Source of the DNA: Petrosia ficiformis
Lineage: Eukaryota > Porifera > Demospongiae > Haplosclerida > Petrosiidae
DNA: 64,000 nt
Direction of reading: 5' to 3'
Assembly: GCA_947044365.1 (NCBI GenBank)
Contig: OX345649.1
Span: forward strand, 1,668,430 to 1,732,429
Shown one piece after another: positions 48,422 through 64,000 of the stretch. The translations under genes were made by a program, and so were the position numbers. The number at the start of each line of letters is the position of its first letter. Positions within the stretch are counted from its first letter, which is position 1. The notes beneath the pieces were generated by a model, which searched no databases, was not told where the DNA came from, and worked only from the letters and a program-made list of their open reading frames with translations.

Positions 48422-49531
48422 TCATCTGACTGAACTATGTCTGTACTTCAGATACAATGACAACTTCTTTGAACAAAAGGAAAGCACAGCCATGGGATCA
48501 CTACTTTCGGTAGTTGTTGCAGACATCTTCATGGAAGGTTTTGAACAAACAGCTCTCACAACAGTGAACCACCAATCAAAACTATGGCTTAGATATGTAG
48601 ATGGCACCTGTCCTATGATGATGACCATCTACAGGAGTTCCTTCAACATCTGAATGGACTTCATAACAGGATACTTTCACGATGGAGAAGGAGGATGATG
48701 ACAAACTACCCTTCTTAGTTGAAAGAACTAACAACTGATTAATTAAAGACTGATGTATATAGGAAGCCCACGCAAACTAACACTATTGATCAAACCATCA
48801 TCCTAGAGTTAAGAGTGGAATTGTCAGGTGTTTAAAGACCAGGGCTGATAGAATATATGATGACGATGAGAAATACAGAATTGAAACCTATAAACTTCCA
48901 GACGTGTTCCAATCCATTGGATATCCTTCTTGTAAAATTCAATTTTTGTTAAAAACCCATAACTCCATTCAGAGAAACCAACCCGAGGAGGTGGAAATAC
49001 GAAAACTCTATTGTTATCGTATGTGTCAGGGATTAGTGAAAATACAGCTACATCAGTAAGGTAGCTTTTACATCGAAGCAGACTATGAAGACATCACTCT
49101 CCAAACTAACATCTTCCCAAGCCACGTATGGAGAAAACAGGAATAGCATATGCCATACATTGTGAGTGTAGAGCAACATATATTAGAGAAACTGAATGAA
49201 CTTAAAAAATTAGAATGTCAGAGTATAAAAGAGCCATCAGAGTAGGGGACCCCCATAATGCCATTTCCATCCATGTCACCATAATATCAAATGGGCCGAG
49301 TCTAAAATCTTAGTTTTAGAAGACAATTTACAAAGACTAAGAGAAGCCATTCTTATTAATAATACTCACAATATCATCAACACAGATCCTGGAGTTCACT
49401 TAAACCCTACATGGTTCATTCTTACAGGACAATGCCCCAGTCATGTAGCCATAACCACTATGCCGAAGTGTCTATGTTAGTGTCATGCTAAGGCTATAAA
49501 TACCTTAATAATTAGGCTTTCTTTTCTCATA

Positions 49532-49556
49532 CTGACGAAGACCTTCGGGTTGAAAC
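49532..49556 (+). ncRNA. Hammerhead ribozyme-like core at the retroelement 3' end
   Basis: The sequence reads CTGACGA, a GACC-TTCG-GGTT stem-loop, then GAAAC. This is the arrangement of hammerhead conserved box, stem II and second box. Penelope-like elements are known to carry hammerhead motifs in their terminal repeats. Stems I and III and the cleavage site cannot be assigned with confidence in this single relic. Confidence 0.5.
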
Positions 49557-50191
49557 GTCTATCATTATTCCTTATACTATCATGTTCTTTATACTCAATA
49601 AATTTTCTTCAGAAAATGTATTACATATAGTTATTAACCTTTCTTGGACAATAACACATCGTGTAGGGGATCTGGAGGGTATCCCTCTCAAAGTCTCTAT
49701 GCATTCTAGAGATAAACACCACTTTAAATATCACTGTTTTTAAGCCATCAATTAAAATTTTCTCCTCCACAATAGATAGACCTCTGACAGTGCATTATTC
49801 GAATATAATAATAATTATAAAACAATTATACACAAACATGTGTATAAATGTACTTGACGTACATTTGATTATCTTGAGCAAAATGTTCTGAAATACATAC
49901 ACTATACATTTGTTCATAGGGCAGTAATCAACATTAGCTCATAAAAAACCTTTAGAATTACAGAACTTTGTTCGAGTTCAGGGTAATCACACTGAATTAT
50001 GCATAATTATTAGAAATTCCTTTTAGAAACAGCAACATTAAATTTAATCAAATGAGTGAAATAACAACATGTTAATAACATAATAATGTATTTACTTTGC
50101 AGTGGAATAAGATAAACTACTACTGTATTAAATCAACAATGTCTTTATACAGTTATATAAATTCAGCTATAAACAAGCAGTGATTGAGGTA

Positions 50192-52065
50192 TTAATTGAT
50201 ACCATATAGTCGAATTCCAGGGATAAACCTTGGTACTGTGTCCATGTACTTTTTATATGAATTTCCATACTCAGCTATCAGTTTTGGCTCCTCAAAAAAT
50301 ATGACCGAAAACACAATATATATAGTTAATGCTCCAGCTAATAGGAAGTGGCTGTGTGTCTGGTACATATGAAGAGATCATATTAAGATTATAATTAATA
50401 ACACTAACCATTTCTGGTACAGTCCAAATAATAAGTAATAAACATGTCATCATTGGGTGTCGCATCATTGAGTATAGACCAGAAGTTACCAATTCCTGTT
50501 TCTTGGATGACTTCCTAATATAACGGGTAGTCACAGATTAACTAAAACATGAAATAATTGTTATACTTACCAACCAAAAAGTTTATTGAGCAAAATTTGA
50601 GACCCCAGTAGCTCAACTGGAGCAGTCAAAAGTATGGCATAGGACAGGAAAAGTAAAGATAGTATATTTATACCTGAAATATAGAATTTATACAATAATT
50701 ATGATAAAGACTAATTTTCATACGTGTATTGTATAATGTTGAGTGGGTGTATCAAATTAAAGGAACTACCTGTGCTTTATATATAATTATCCCTGTGGTT
50801 TCTTAATATGCTCTAAAAATCAAAATGAAACTAGTCTAGTTTTAAACCACACTATCTAAGCTAATTAGCATATTAAGAAACCATAGGCTAACTTAAACAT
50901 ACCCTTTATTGTATAAACAAGCCATTTCCATTGCATCAGTGACCACATAGTGCCGTGGATAGGTACCCAAGCCAAACACAATAATATCAAACACAAAGAT
51001 GAGAATATTCCAAATATTGCACCATAGGAACCATTTGGAATAAATGACTTGATAGGTTGTTGCACACTTTCTCGAGCCATTATACTACAGAGAAAACAAA
51101 GTTCATTTGGTACATCAAGTTAGTACATGCATGTATGTTCTTAAATTGCCACAGGAAAGAGAGGATCTGTCATAACCTTATCATATTGATAGCCACAAAA
51201 ATTTGTTTTTGCATATCACTATTATATATTTAAACACTGTAAAAATAAAATTGTTAAATATTTAAACAATGTAAAAATAAAATTGTTAAATATTTAAACA
51301 CTGTAAAAATAAAATTGTTAAATATTTAAACAATGTAAAAAGAAAATTGTTAAAGTAATTGTAACTGCAAGATGCCATAACTACTTTTGTACCACCAATT
51401 CAATTATTTTAGGCACTATTAGCTACTAATTTTAGACAGATACGGTACTAAAGAAACCCTATTTCTGTAACTTTGATAAAGAAGGGCTGCATGACCTTTG
51501 ACCTCTGTGTCAGAAGAAACCTTTGCAGAGACCATCTTTTTCATTCTTCCTTTGGTGACTAGCGCATTTCCCCACCATCATCCCCTCCCCATTCTTTTTT
51601 TGCGAAGCTTTTTTTGCATTTAGGACAATTTGTAATTGAGTATATATATATAATATTATATATATAATTATATATATATATATATAATATATATATATAC
51701 CTGCTGTCACAACTATTGGGATGTGACAAGCAAGTATATGAAGAAAAATTTTTGAGATTTCTATGATTACCTTAATTTCATAAATATAATCTGTATATAA
51801 ATCATTTTTTAAACATACCCGTGTTGCAAAACAAAGATGGTGATCAAAAGTATGTTATTAGCAAGGGGGTCAGAAACCAGAGAAACTAATTGTCCATTAC
51901 TAACAGTCTTGGGAATTGGCCAATCGGAAACAAATGCAACAAACTGAAAAGAAGAAAATAAATAATTTTATATAATCACTAATTACTTTTTATACCACTT
52001 ACAAAGGAGAGAGAAAAACCAGACAGCAATGTACTCAAAATAGACAATAGAAATCCTACAGCCAT
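50192..52065 (-). CDS. Nurim/NnrU-like multi-pass membrane protein, copy 2
   Basis: Exons on the minus strand: 52065-52003, 51943-51819, 51084-50903, 50673-50571, 50514-50409, 50359-50192, totalling 747 nt, 248 aa. It has the same six-exon structure and phases as copy 1, with one extra codon (KSSKKQEL against KPKKQEL). Conserved segments are retained: MARESVQQPIKSFIPNGSYG, YSMMRHPMMTCLLLIIWTV and the C-terminal EEPKLIAEYGNSYKEYIDTV. Exon 4 has diverged (INILSLLFLSYAILLTAP against INLIAILGLIYIVCLTAP). At the exon 2/3 junction the codon is Gly (QHG-I-M) where copy 1 has Ser. The start (MAVGFLLSILSTLLSG) sits 386 bp from the AACS ATG on the opposite strand, so the two genes share an upstream region. 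Both copies look functional. Confidence 0.85.
51227..51353. repeat. 32-bp tandem repeat, four copies
   Basis: Units ATATTTAAACACTGTAAAAA followed by TAAAATTGTTAA, in the intron between exons 51819 and 51084 of nurim-like copy 2. It is absent from copy 1. Confidence 0.85.
51639..51700. repeat. (TA)n-rich microsatellite
   Basis: TA dinucleotide tract with TAATATTATA interruptions inside an intron of nurim-like copy 2. Confidence 0.85.
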
Positions 52066-52451
52066 TTTTGCATTGAGTCAGTGCTAGAATTTAATTTTCG
52101 CTTCGAACGTTAATTAACGTACGTACGTACGTACGCGTATACGTACGTTACGCTGCAGTGGGCGGTACAGTACCTCCTACACGTACACGTACGTACGTAC
52201 ACCACGCGCGCGCGCGCGGTGTACGTACGATCCAGCTATGGGCGTGACCGGTATGCACGTGCGCGCATGCATGACGTCGACGTGACTCAGCTTTAAAACT
52301 TCCGCCATCATGTCAGTGCCTATAAAAGGCGGCCTGTTGAGTTAATAGTTATGATCAGTTATCCACGTGTGACTGATAGCGAGTAGTGACCTTTCGAAGT
52401 ACTGTGACGAAATTTAGCAAGAACTATTTTGTTCTGTAATAGTACTTAATA
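52066..52451. promoter_or_regulatory. CpG-rich divergent promoter for nurim-like copy 2 and AACS
   Basis: A 386-bp interval between two opposed ATGs, sharply richer in GC and CpG than the surroundings. It has ACGTACGT runs and an alternating CG tract (52204-52217). Visible motifs: CACGTG E-box (52256-52261), TGACGTC CRE-like (52272-52278), TGACTCA AP-1-like (52283-52289), GCCATCATG, YY1-like (about 52304), and TATAAAAG (52321-52328) oriented toward AACS, about 124 bp before its ATG. Assignments are by motif only. Confidence 0.7.
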
Positions 52452-60435
<7,984 letters not shown>

Positions 60436-60452
<17 letters not shown>

Positions 60453-60850
60453 GTAGGTACATTATTAGTGTTGTTTAGTTCAGTTCAATAGCAAACTGGT
60501 AGGTACATTATTAGTGTTGTTTATTTCAGCAAACTGGTAGGTACATTATTAGTGTTGTTTAGTTCAGTTCAATAGCAAACTGGTAGGTACATTATTAGTG
60601 TTGTTTAGTTCAGTTCAATAGCAAACTGGTAGGTACATTATTAGTGTTGTTTAGTTCAGTTCAATAGCAAACTGGTAGGTACATTATTAGTGTTGTTTAG
60701 TTCAGTTCAATGGCAAACTGGTAGGTAGAGTTATTAGTGTTGTTTGGTTCAGTTCAATAGCAAACTGGTAGGTACATTATTAGTGTTGTTTAGTTCAGTT
60801 CAATAGCAACTGGTAGGTAGATTATTAGTCTTGTTTGGTTCAGTTCAATA
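60436..60850. repeat. 46-bp minisatellite duplicating the AACS exon 6 end and donor
   Basis: About nine imperfect units of AGTTCAATAGCAAACTGGTA followed by GGTACATTATTAGTGTTGTT. The first unit contains the real exon end (AACTG|GTAGGT at 60452). The repeat also includes TAGTGTTGTTTAGTT, the left tip of the GTGTTGTTTTAGTT MITE family, whose right tip ACTAAAACAACAC is found near 61140-61152. Confidence 0.9.
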
Positions 60851-61154
60851 CCAAACTGGTGTTATAGTGGTAGACTTTTCTACACTGATAATAAGAAAAC
60901 TCGGGAATTAGCTTTTGCAAGTTTGGAAGATATGTGTACTTTTTTATACGACTAATTTCTAGCTGACTGATGTTAAAAATACTACAAAGTACTTTTTTGA
61001 AATGTTTCGCATGATAGCTTGCTGGACATTCAAACAAAACCAATTGCCATATGCCTCATCATCCTCGTGCATACATGTACATTGTCAGAAACTAGGTCTA
61101 TTATAACTACATGTACACTAAACTAATTATTATTATAATACTAAAACAACACTA

Positions 61155-61226
61155 ATACCTCAGCGTCACTGAATTCAGCCACCAGTGCTATTACTACTAA
61201 GCTACAACAACCAGTGACTGCGTGGT
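61155..61226 (-). repeat. tRNA-like SINE head, inverted degenerate copy
   Basis: On the minus strand it reads CTGGTTGTTGTAGCTTAGTA, then GCACTGGTGGCTGAATTCAG, matching the plus-strand head at 61291-61357. Box B is degraded. Confidence 0.55.
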
Positions 61227-61290
61227 GCACGACTGAAGCATTCAGTACAACTTTACAGTATATAGAGGATTGCAAAGTGATGATGGCTGT

Positions 61291-61366
61291 CTGGTTGTTG
61301 TAGCTCAGTGGTGAAAGCACCGGTGGCTGAAGTCAGTGGCCCTGGGTTCGATTCCAGCATTTTTTG
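61291..61366 (+). mobile_element. tRNA-like SINE head with intact A and B boxes
   Basis: Box A TAGCTCAGTGG (61301-61311) and box B GGTTCGATTCC (61345-61355) are intact pol III promoter elements, followed by a T6 run at about 61360-61366 that would terminate pol III. The acceptor arms do not pair well enough for a functional tRNA. Confidence 0.55.
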
Positions 61367-61502
61367 ACTTTTCTCTTTCATAGAATTTAGTGTTTATTTT
61401 CAATGTGAGCTGACATTAGCATAGCAACACTATAACTAATTTCTGACACTCTGGTTTGAAATTATCAACAACACTTTTTTTTTGGCATTTTCATATCATC
61501 AT

Positions 61503-62124
61503 TAGGCCTGTGCGATAATGAAAAAACCTATATCACGATAATAATCCCAACTATCACGATTATCACGATAATTTGATTTCAAGAATAACTGAATAACATA
61601 ATTTATTTAATTTCAATTCAATGAATAAAAGTTAAATTATTATTAAGGAGTAAGATTCTCAAATGCCTCTGTTATTGAGCGCTGACCTGGTTTAGACAGT
61701 TCAGACATATGGAACTAGTAGCTATTTAAGACGAAACACTATCATATTCATCTTTATGGTTGTATTGCAGATGGACAATCAAGTTAGTAGTATTTTCTTT
61801 GTAAGACAGCACAAAACACAGTGAACTGTCTGTCTCTTCTTTTTATCCGGCTCCAGAAATTTCCCCTCTTGTGCTAGAAACCCGAAATATTTCCAAACAG
61901 GACTTTTGGCCTTCTCTAAAGGTAGGTATTCAAAATTAGAAGCCATCGTTACTCGACGAGATGCTTGTAAGTGTATTGATTGAACAACGTGCGATAACGT
62001 GTGATCACGTGTGAGCAGTGTGCGCATGCGCAAATTATCACGATAAGAATGTCAACATTATCGTTATCGCGATAACAATTTCTTTTCGCGATTATCGACC
62101 TATCGCGATTATCGCACAGGCCTA
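61503..62124 (-). mobile_element. hAT element fossil with BED zinc-finger exon and 8-bp target duplication
   Basis: The 622-bp element begins TAGGCCTGTGCGATAAT and ends ATTATCGCACAGGCCTA, flanked by exact ATCATCAT (61495-61502 and 62125-62132). On the minus strand an 84-codon ORF (62033-61779) contains KSPVWKYFGFLAQEG and CVLCC, the start of a BED zinc finger as found at the N-terminus of hAT transposases. The His part of the finger and the catalytic domain are missing, so it is a deleted, non-autonomous derivative. Confidence 0.85.
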
Positions 62125-62311
62125 ATCATCATCCTTTTTGTGTTTGTCAAAATACATGTATATGCAAATATAGCTGTGACCAATAATTAATTGTCAATTA
62201 ATTAACTATTATTTTAAAGAATAATTAACTGATTAACTAACCACATAATGGACTGTTTACAATGTACTTAAAAGAAATATATTTTCCAATAAAAAAAAAT
62301 ATATATATATA

Positions 62312-62480
62312 TGGAGAAAAAAGTATCCCTACAAATGTATGATTGCTTTGTGGTGACTATGTGTTTATCCAATGTAGATAATAAAGTAAAAGGATTGGAA
62401 ACGTGTGATGGGCGTGGCTTATTATAGTACAATTTCTATTGCGTGCCTAGAGACCAGGCTACTTGTTATTTTACACGTTG
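62312..62480 (-). mobile_element. Promoter-like dispersed repeat, short inverted copy
   Basis: Starts ATGGAGAAAAAAGTATCCCT, continues TATGATTGCTTTGTGG, and carries GATGGGCGTGGC, matching the right half of the family in reverse. Confidence 0.45.
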
Positions 62481-63179
62481 CAAGCTTCAACAAGCCTTTG
62501 TAAACACAGTCAAAAGGAAGAAGAAGCTTACACTAAAAACACTATTTCTACACACAATTGGAGGGTAAGCAACAAATTGGCAGTATTTGAAGGTGCGCAC
62601 AGTTTCTCTCATCCAATAATATCGAAAATTTATTGAAATGTCATACTATAAAATTCATACACTCCTGTTTTACCCTGCAGTTGTCAACAAATTTCTTTGC
62701 TGTACCTGTTACTCGAAAACTAATAAATGAAACTACTAATAGTCAAAACATGTCATAGTACTATACATGGGTCATATATCTGCTCGAATGGTACCTAGAT
62801 CGGCTGTACCTGTAATTTTCACAGCAATAGCCTAAATGGTGATTTAGACCCATTACATAATAGCAGAATGATTGGGTCATGAGACAATCCACGATTTAAA
62901 CTTACAGCATGTTAACATTAGCTACTAACTTACCTTCATTAACTGCATTATCTATACTTTATCCATCGATTTGCCATTTTCAATAAAATTTCAAAATAAT
63001 TTTCTCAATATGTGTATAATAAATGTAATACGGCCCCAAGTAGCATATTTCACCCACGAATGCTCGTTTCCAATCCATGTATTATCATTGTTGCCACCGT
63101 GGCACTAGTGTTTCTACCTTTTTGTGCACTCTGAAAACTGAGTAGTACATTCACTCTATGGCAACCTTTTATTGACAGT

Positions 63180-64000
63180 TGCTGTATGAATGTAGTTACA
63201 TTACATGTACATGCACTTGCTATACAAGTACACATGTTCTTAATTACATGTACATGTACTTACTATACAAGTATACATGTTCTTAATTACATGTACATGT
63301 ACATGTATATACTTACTATACAAGTATACATGTTCTTAATTACATGTACATGTACTTACTATACACGTATACATGTACATGTTCTTAAGTATATGTACAT
63401 GTACTTACTATACAAGTATACATGTTCTTAATTACATGATGTTATCGGAGATGTAGAAAGAAAGAAAGAAAGAAAGAACCTGAGGCAATGGAAAAATGAA
63501 AATGAGAGTTGCCTCAGGTGGGATTCGAACCCACGACACTCTGTACTCTGGACAGATGCTCTACCAACTGAGCTACCAAGGCAGCTCAGCTGGCAGGGTC
63601 CGAATCAAACATCTCATACGCCTGTACGAACAGGCTAACCTGACACTAGGCATTTACATGTACTTACTATACAAGTATACATGTTCTTAATTACATGTAC
63701 ACTATACAAGTATACATGTTCGTAATTACATGTACATGTGCTTACTATACAAGTATACATGTTCTTAATTACATGTACATGTACCTACCGTACAAGTATA
63801 CATGTTCTTAATTACATGTACATGTACCTACTGTACAAGTATACATGTTTTTAATTACATGTACATGTACTTACTGTACATGTACTTACTGTACAAGTAT
63901 ACATGTTCTTAATTACATGTACATGTACATGTACTTACTATACAAGTATACATGTTCTTAATTACATGTACATGTACCTACTGTACAAGTATACATGTAC
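63180..64000. repeat. Minisatellite of about 46 bp, interrupted by a SINE
   Basis: Units contain ACTATACAAGTATACATGTT, CTTAATTACATG and TACATGTACTT. The array runs 63180-63438 and resumes 63654 to the window end, and likely continues beyond it. Confidence 0.9.
63439..63653 (-). mobile_element. tRNA-derived SINE inside the minisatellite
   Basis: On the minus strand a 72-nt tRNA-like body (63582-63511) has box A TAGCTCAGTTGG, box B GGTTCGAATCC, paired D, anticodon and T stems and a seven-pair acceptor with two G-T wobbles. It is followed by unrelated sequence and a (TTTC)n tail. It is flanked by TTACATG (63432-63438 and 63654-63660). Position 33 of the anticodon loop is C instead of the invariant U, and the tail shows it is a SINE, not a tRNA gene. 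Confidence 0.75.

Larger units (their letters stand above)
47780..49600 (+). mobile_element. Decayed Penelope-like retroelement
   Basis: Fragments in several frames follow the order of a Penelope-like reverse transcriptase: PLRPVVSTIGSPTYQLAKEL (about 47885), SYIKHLTDFMNRI and MVSFDVKSLF (47985-48090), AMGSPLSVVVADIFMEGFEQ (about 48490), LWLRYVDGTC (about 48580; the catalytic pair is normally YVDD, so one Asp is lost), VYRKPTQTN, then a GIY-YIG-like remnant with CRATYIRET (about 49170). Many frameshifts and stops show it is dead. A SINE interrupts it at 48172-48421. The 3' end carries a hammerhead-like motif at 49532-49556. Confidence 0.85.
46955..50191. other. Spacer between the two nurim-like genes: receptor relics and a retroelement
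   Basis: 46955-47400 shows nothing recognisable. 47411-47712 holds scrambled receptor relics, about 47780-49600 a Penelope-like relic with a nested SINE, and 49640-50191 the duplicated downstream flank of the second nurim-like gene. Confidence 0.65.
60453..64000. other. AACS intron continuing to the window edge
   Basis: No further AACS exon is recognised. The interval holds the 46-bp minisatellite, an inverted tRNA-like pair, a hAT fossil with a BED-finger exon, a partial promoter-like repeat, and the terminal minisatellite interrupted by a SINE. Confidence 0.6.

Noticed and set aside
63511..63582. Minus-strand tRNA gene (cloverleaf with TTCGAAT T-loop)
   Set aside because: Position 33 is C, not U, two acceptor pairs are G-T, and it is followed by extra sequence and a (TTTC)n tail between target duplications: a SINE head.

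Overview
The window looks like nuclear DNA from an early-branching animal, most probably a demosponge resembling Amphimedon queenslandica. This is inferred from gene content and style: an AT-rich sequence, intron-rich metazoan genes with short GT-AG introns, an Ig-domain receptor tyrosine kinase, a DEG/ENaC channel, and many small transposon fossils. No species-level marker was found. Gene models were built by hand from splice sites, reading phase and recalled family motifs. Six of the eight close exactly from start to stop; the other two run off the window.

Layout. (1) 771-8957, plus: 3' part of a receptor tyrosine kinase gene with a DSL/EGF-like module, six Ig-like domains, a transmembrane segment and an apparently active kinase. 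(2) 11805-13334, plus: an intronless DEG/ENaC channel gene, preceded by a broken copy of its TM1 region. (3) 28006-13996, minus: a complete 11-exon beta-ureidopropionase gene (389 aa) whose introns are packed with mobile-element remnants. (4) 28102-44273, plus: three tandem paralogous receptors, here called A, B and C. Each has a signal peptide, three Ig-like and three FN3-like domains, one TM segment and a short tail. B and C are nearly identical even in introns. Relics of the family lie at 44.6, 47.4-47.7 and 55.1 kb. (5) 46954-45409 and 52065-50192, minus: two tandem nurim/NnrU-like membrane protein genes, separated by a decayed Penelope-like retroelement carrying a nested SINE. (6) 52452 to beyond the window, plus: the 5' third of acetoacetyl-CoA synthetase. 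It shares a CpG-rich divergent promoter with the second nurim-like gene, and two of its exon-intron junctions are amplified into minisatellites.

The genes do not form one pathway. Two are metabolic enzymes (pyrimidine catabolism and ketone-body activation), two encode multi-pass membrane proteins, and the rest encode cell-surface proteins. The most distinctive parts are the Ig/FN3 receptor cluster, which looks like a young, duplicating and decaying surface-receptor family, and the AACS intron, where a 51-bp tandem repeat multiplies a splice donor in frame.

The remaining DNA holds several families of short inverted-repeat elements (TA-, TTAA- and 8-bp-duplicating types), long hairpins, a dispersed repeat with CRE-, KLF- and TATA-like motifs, tRNA-derived SINEs, minisatellites and (TA)n tracts.
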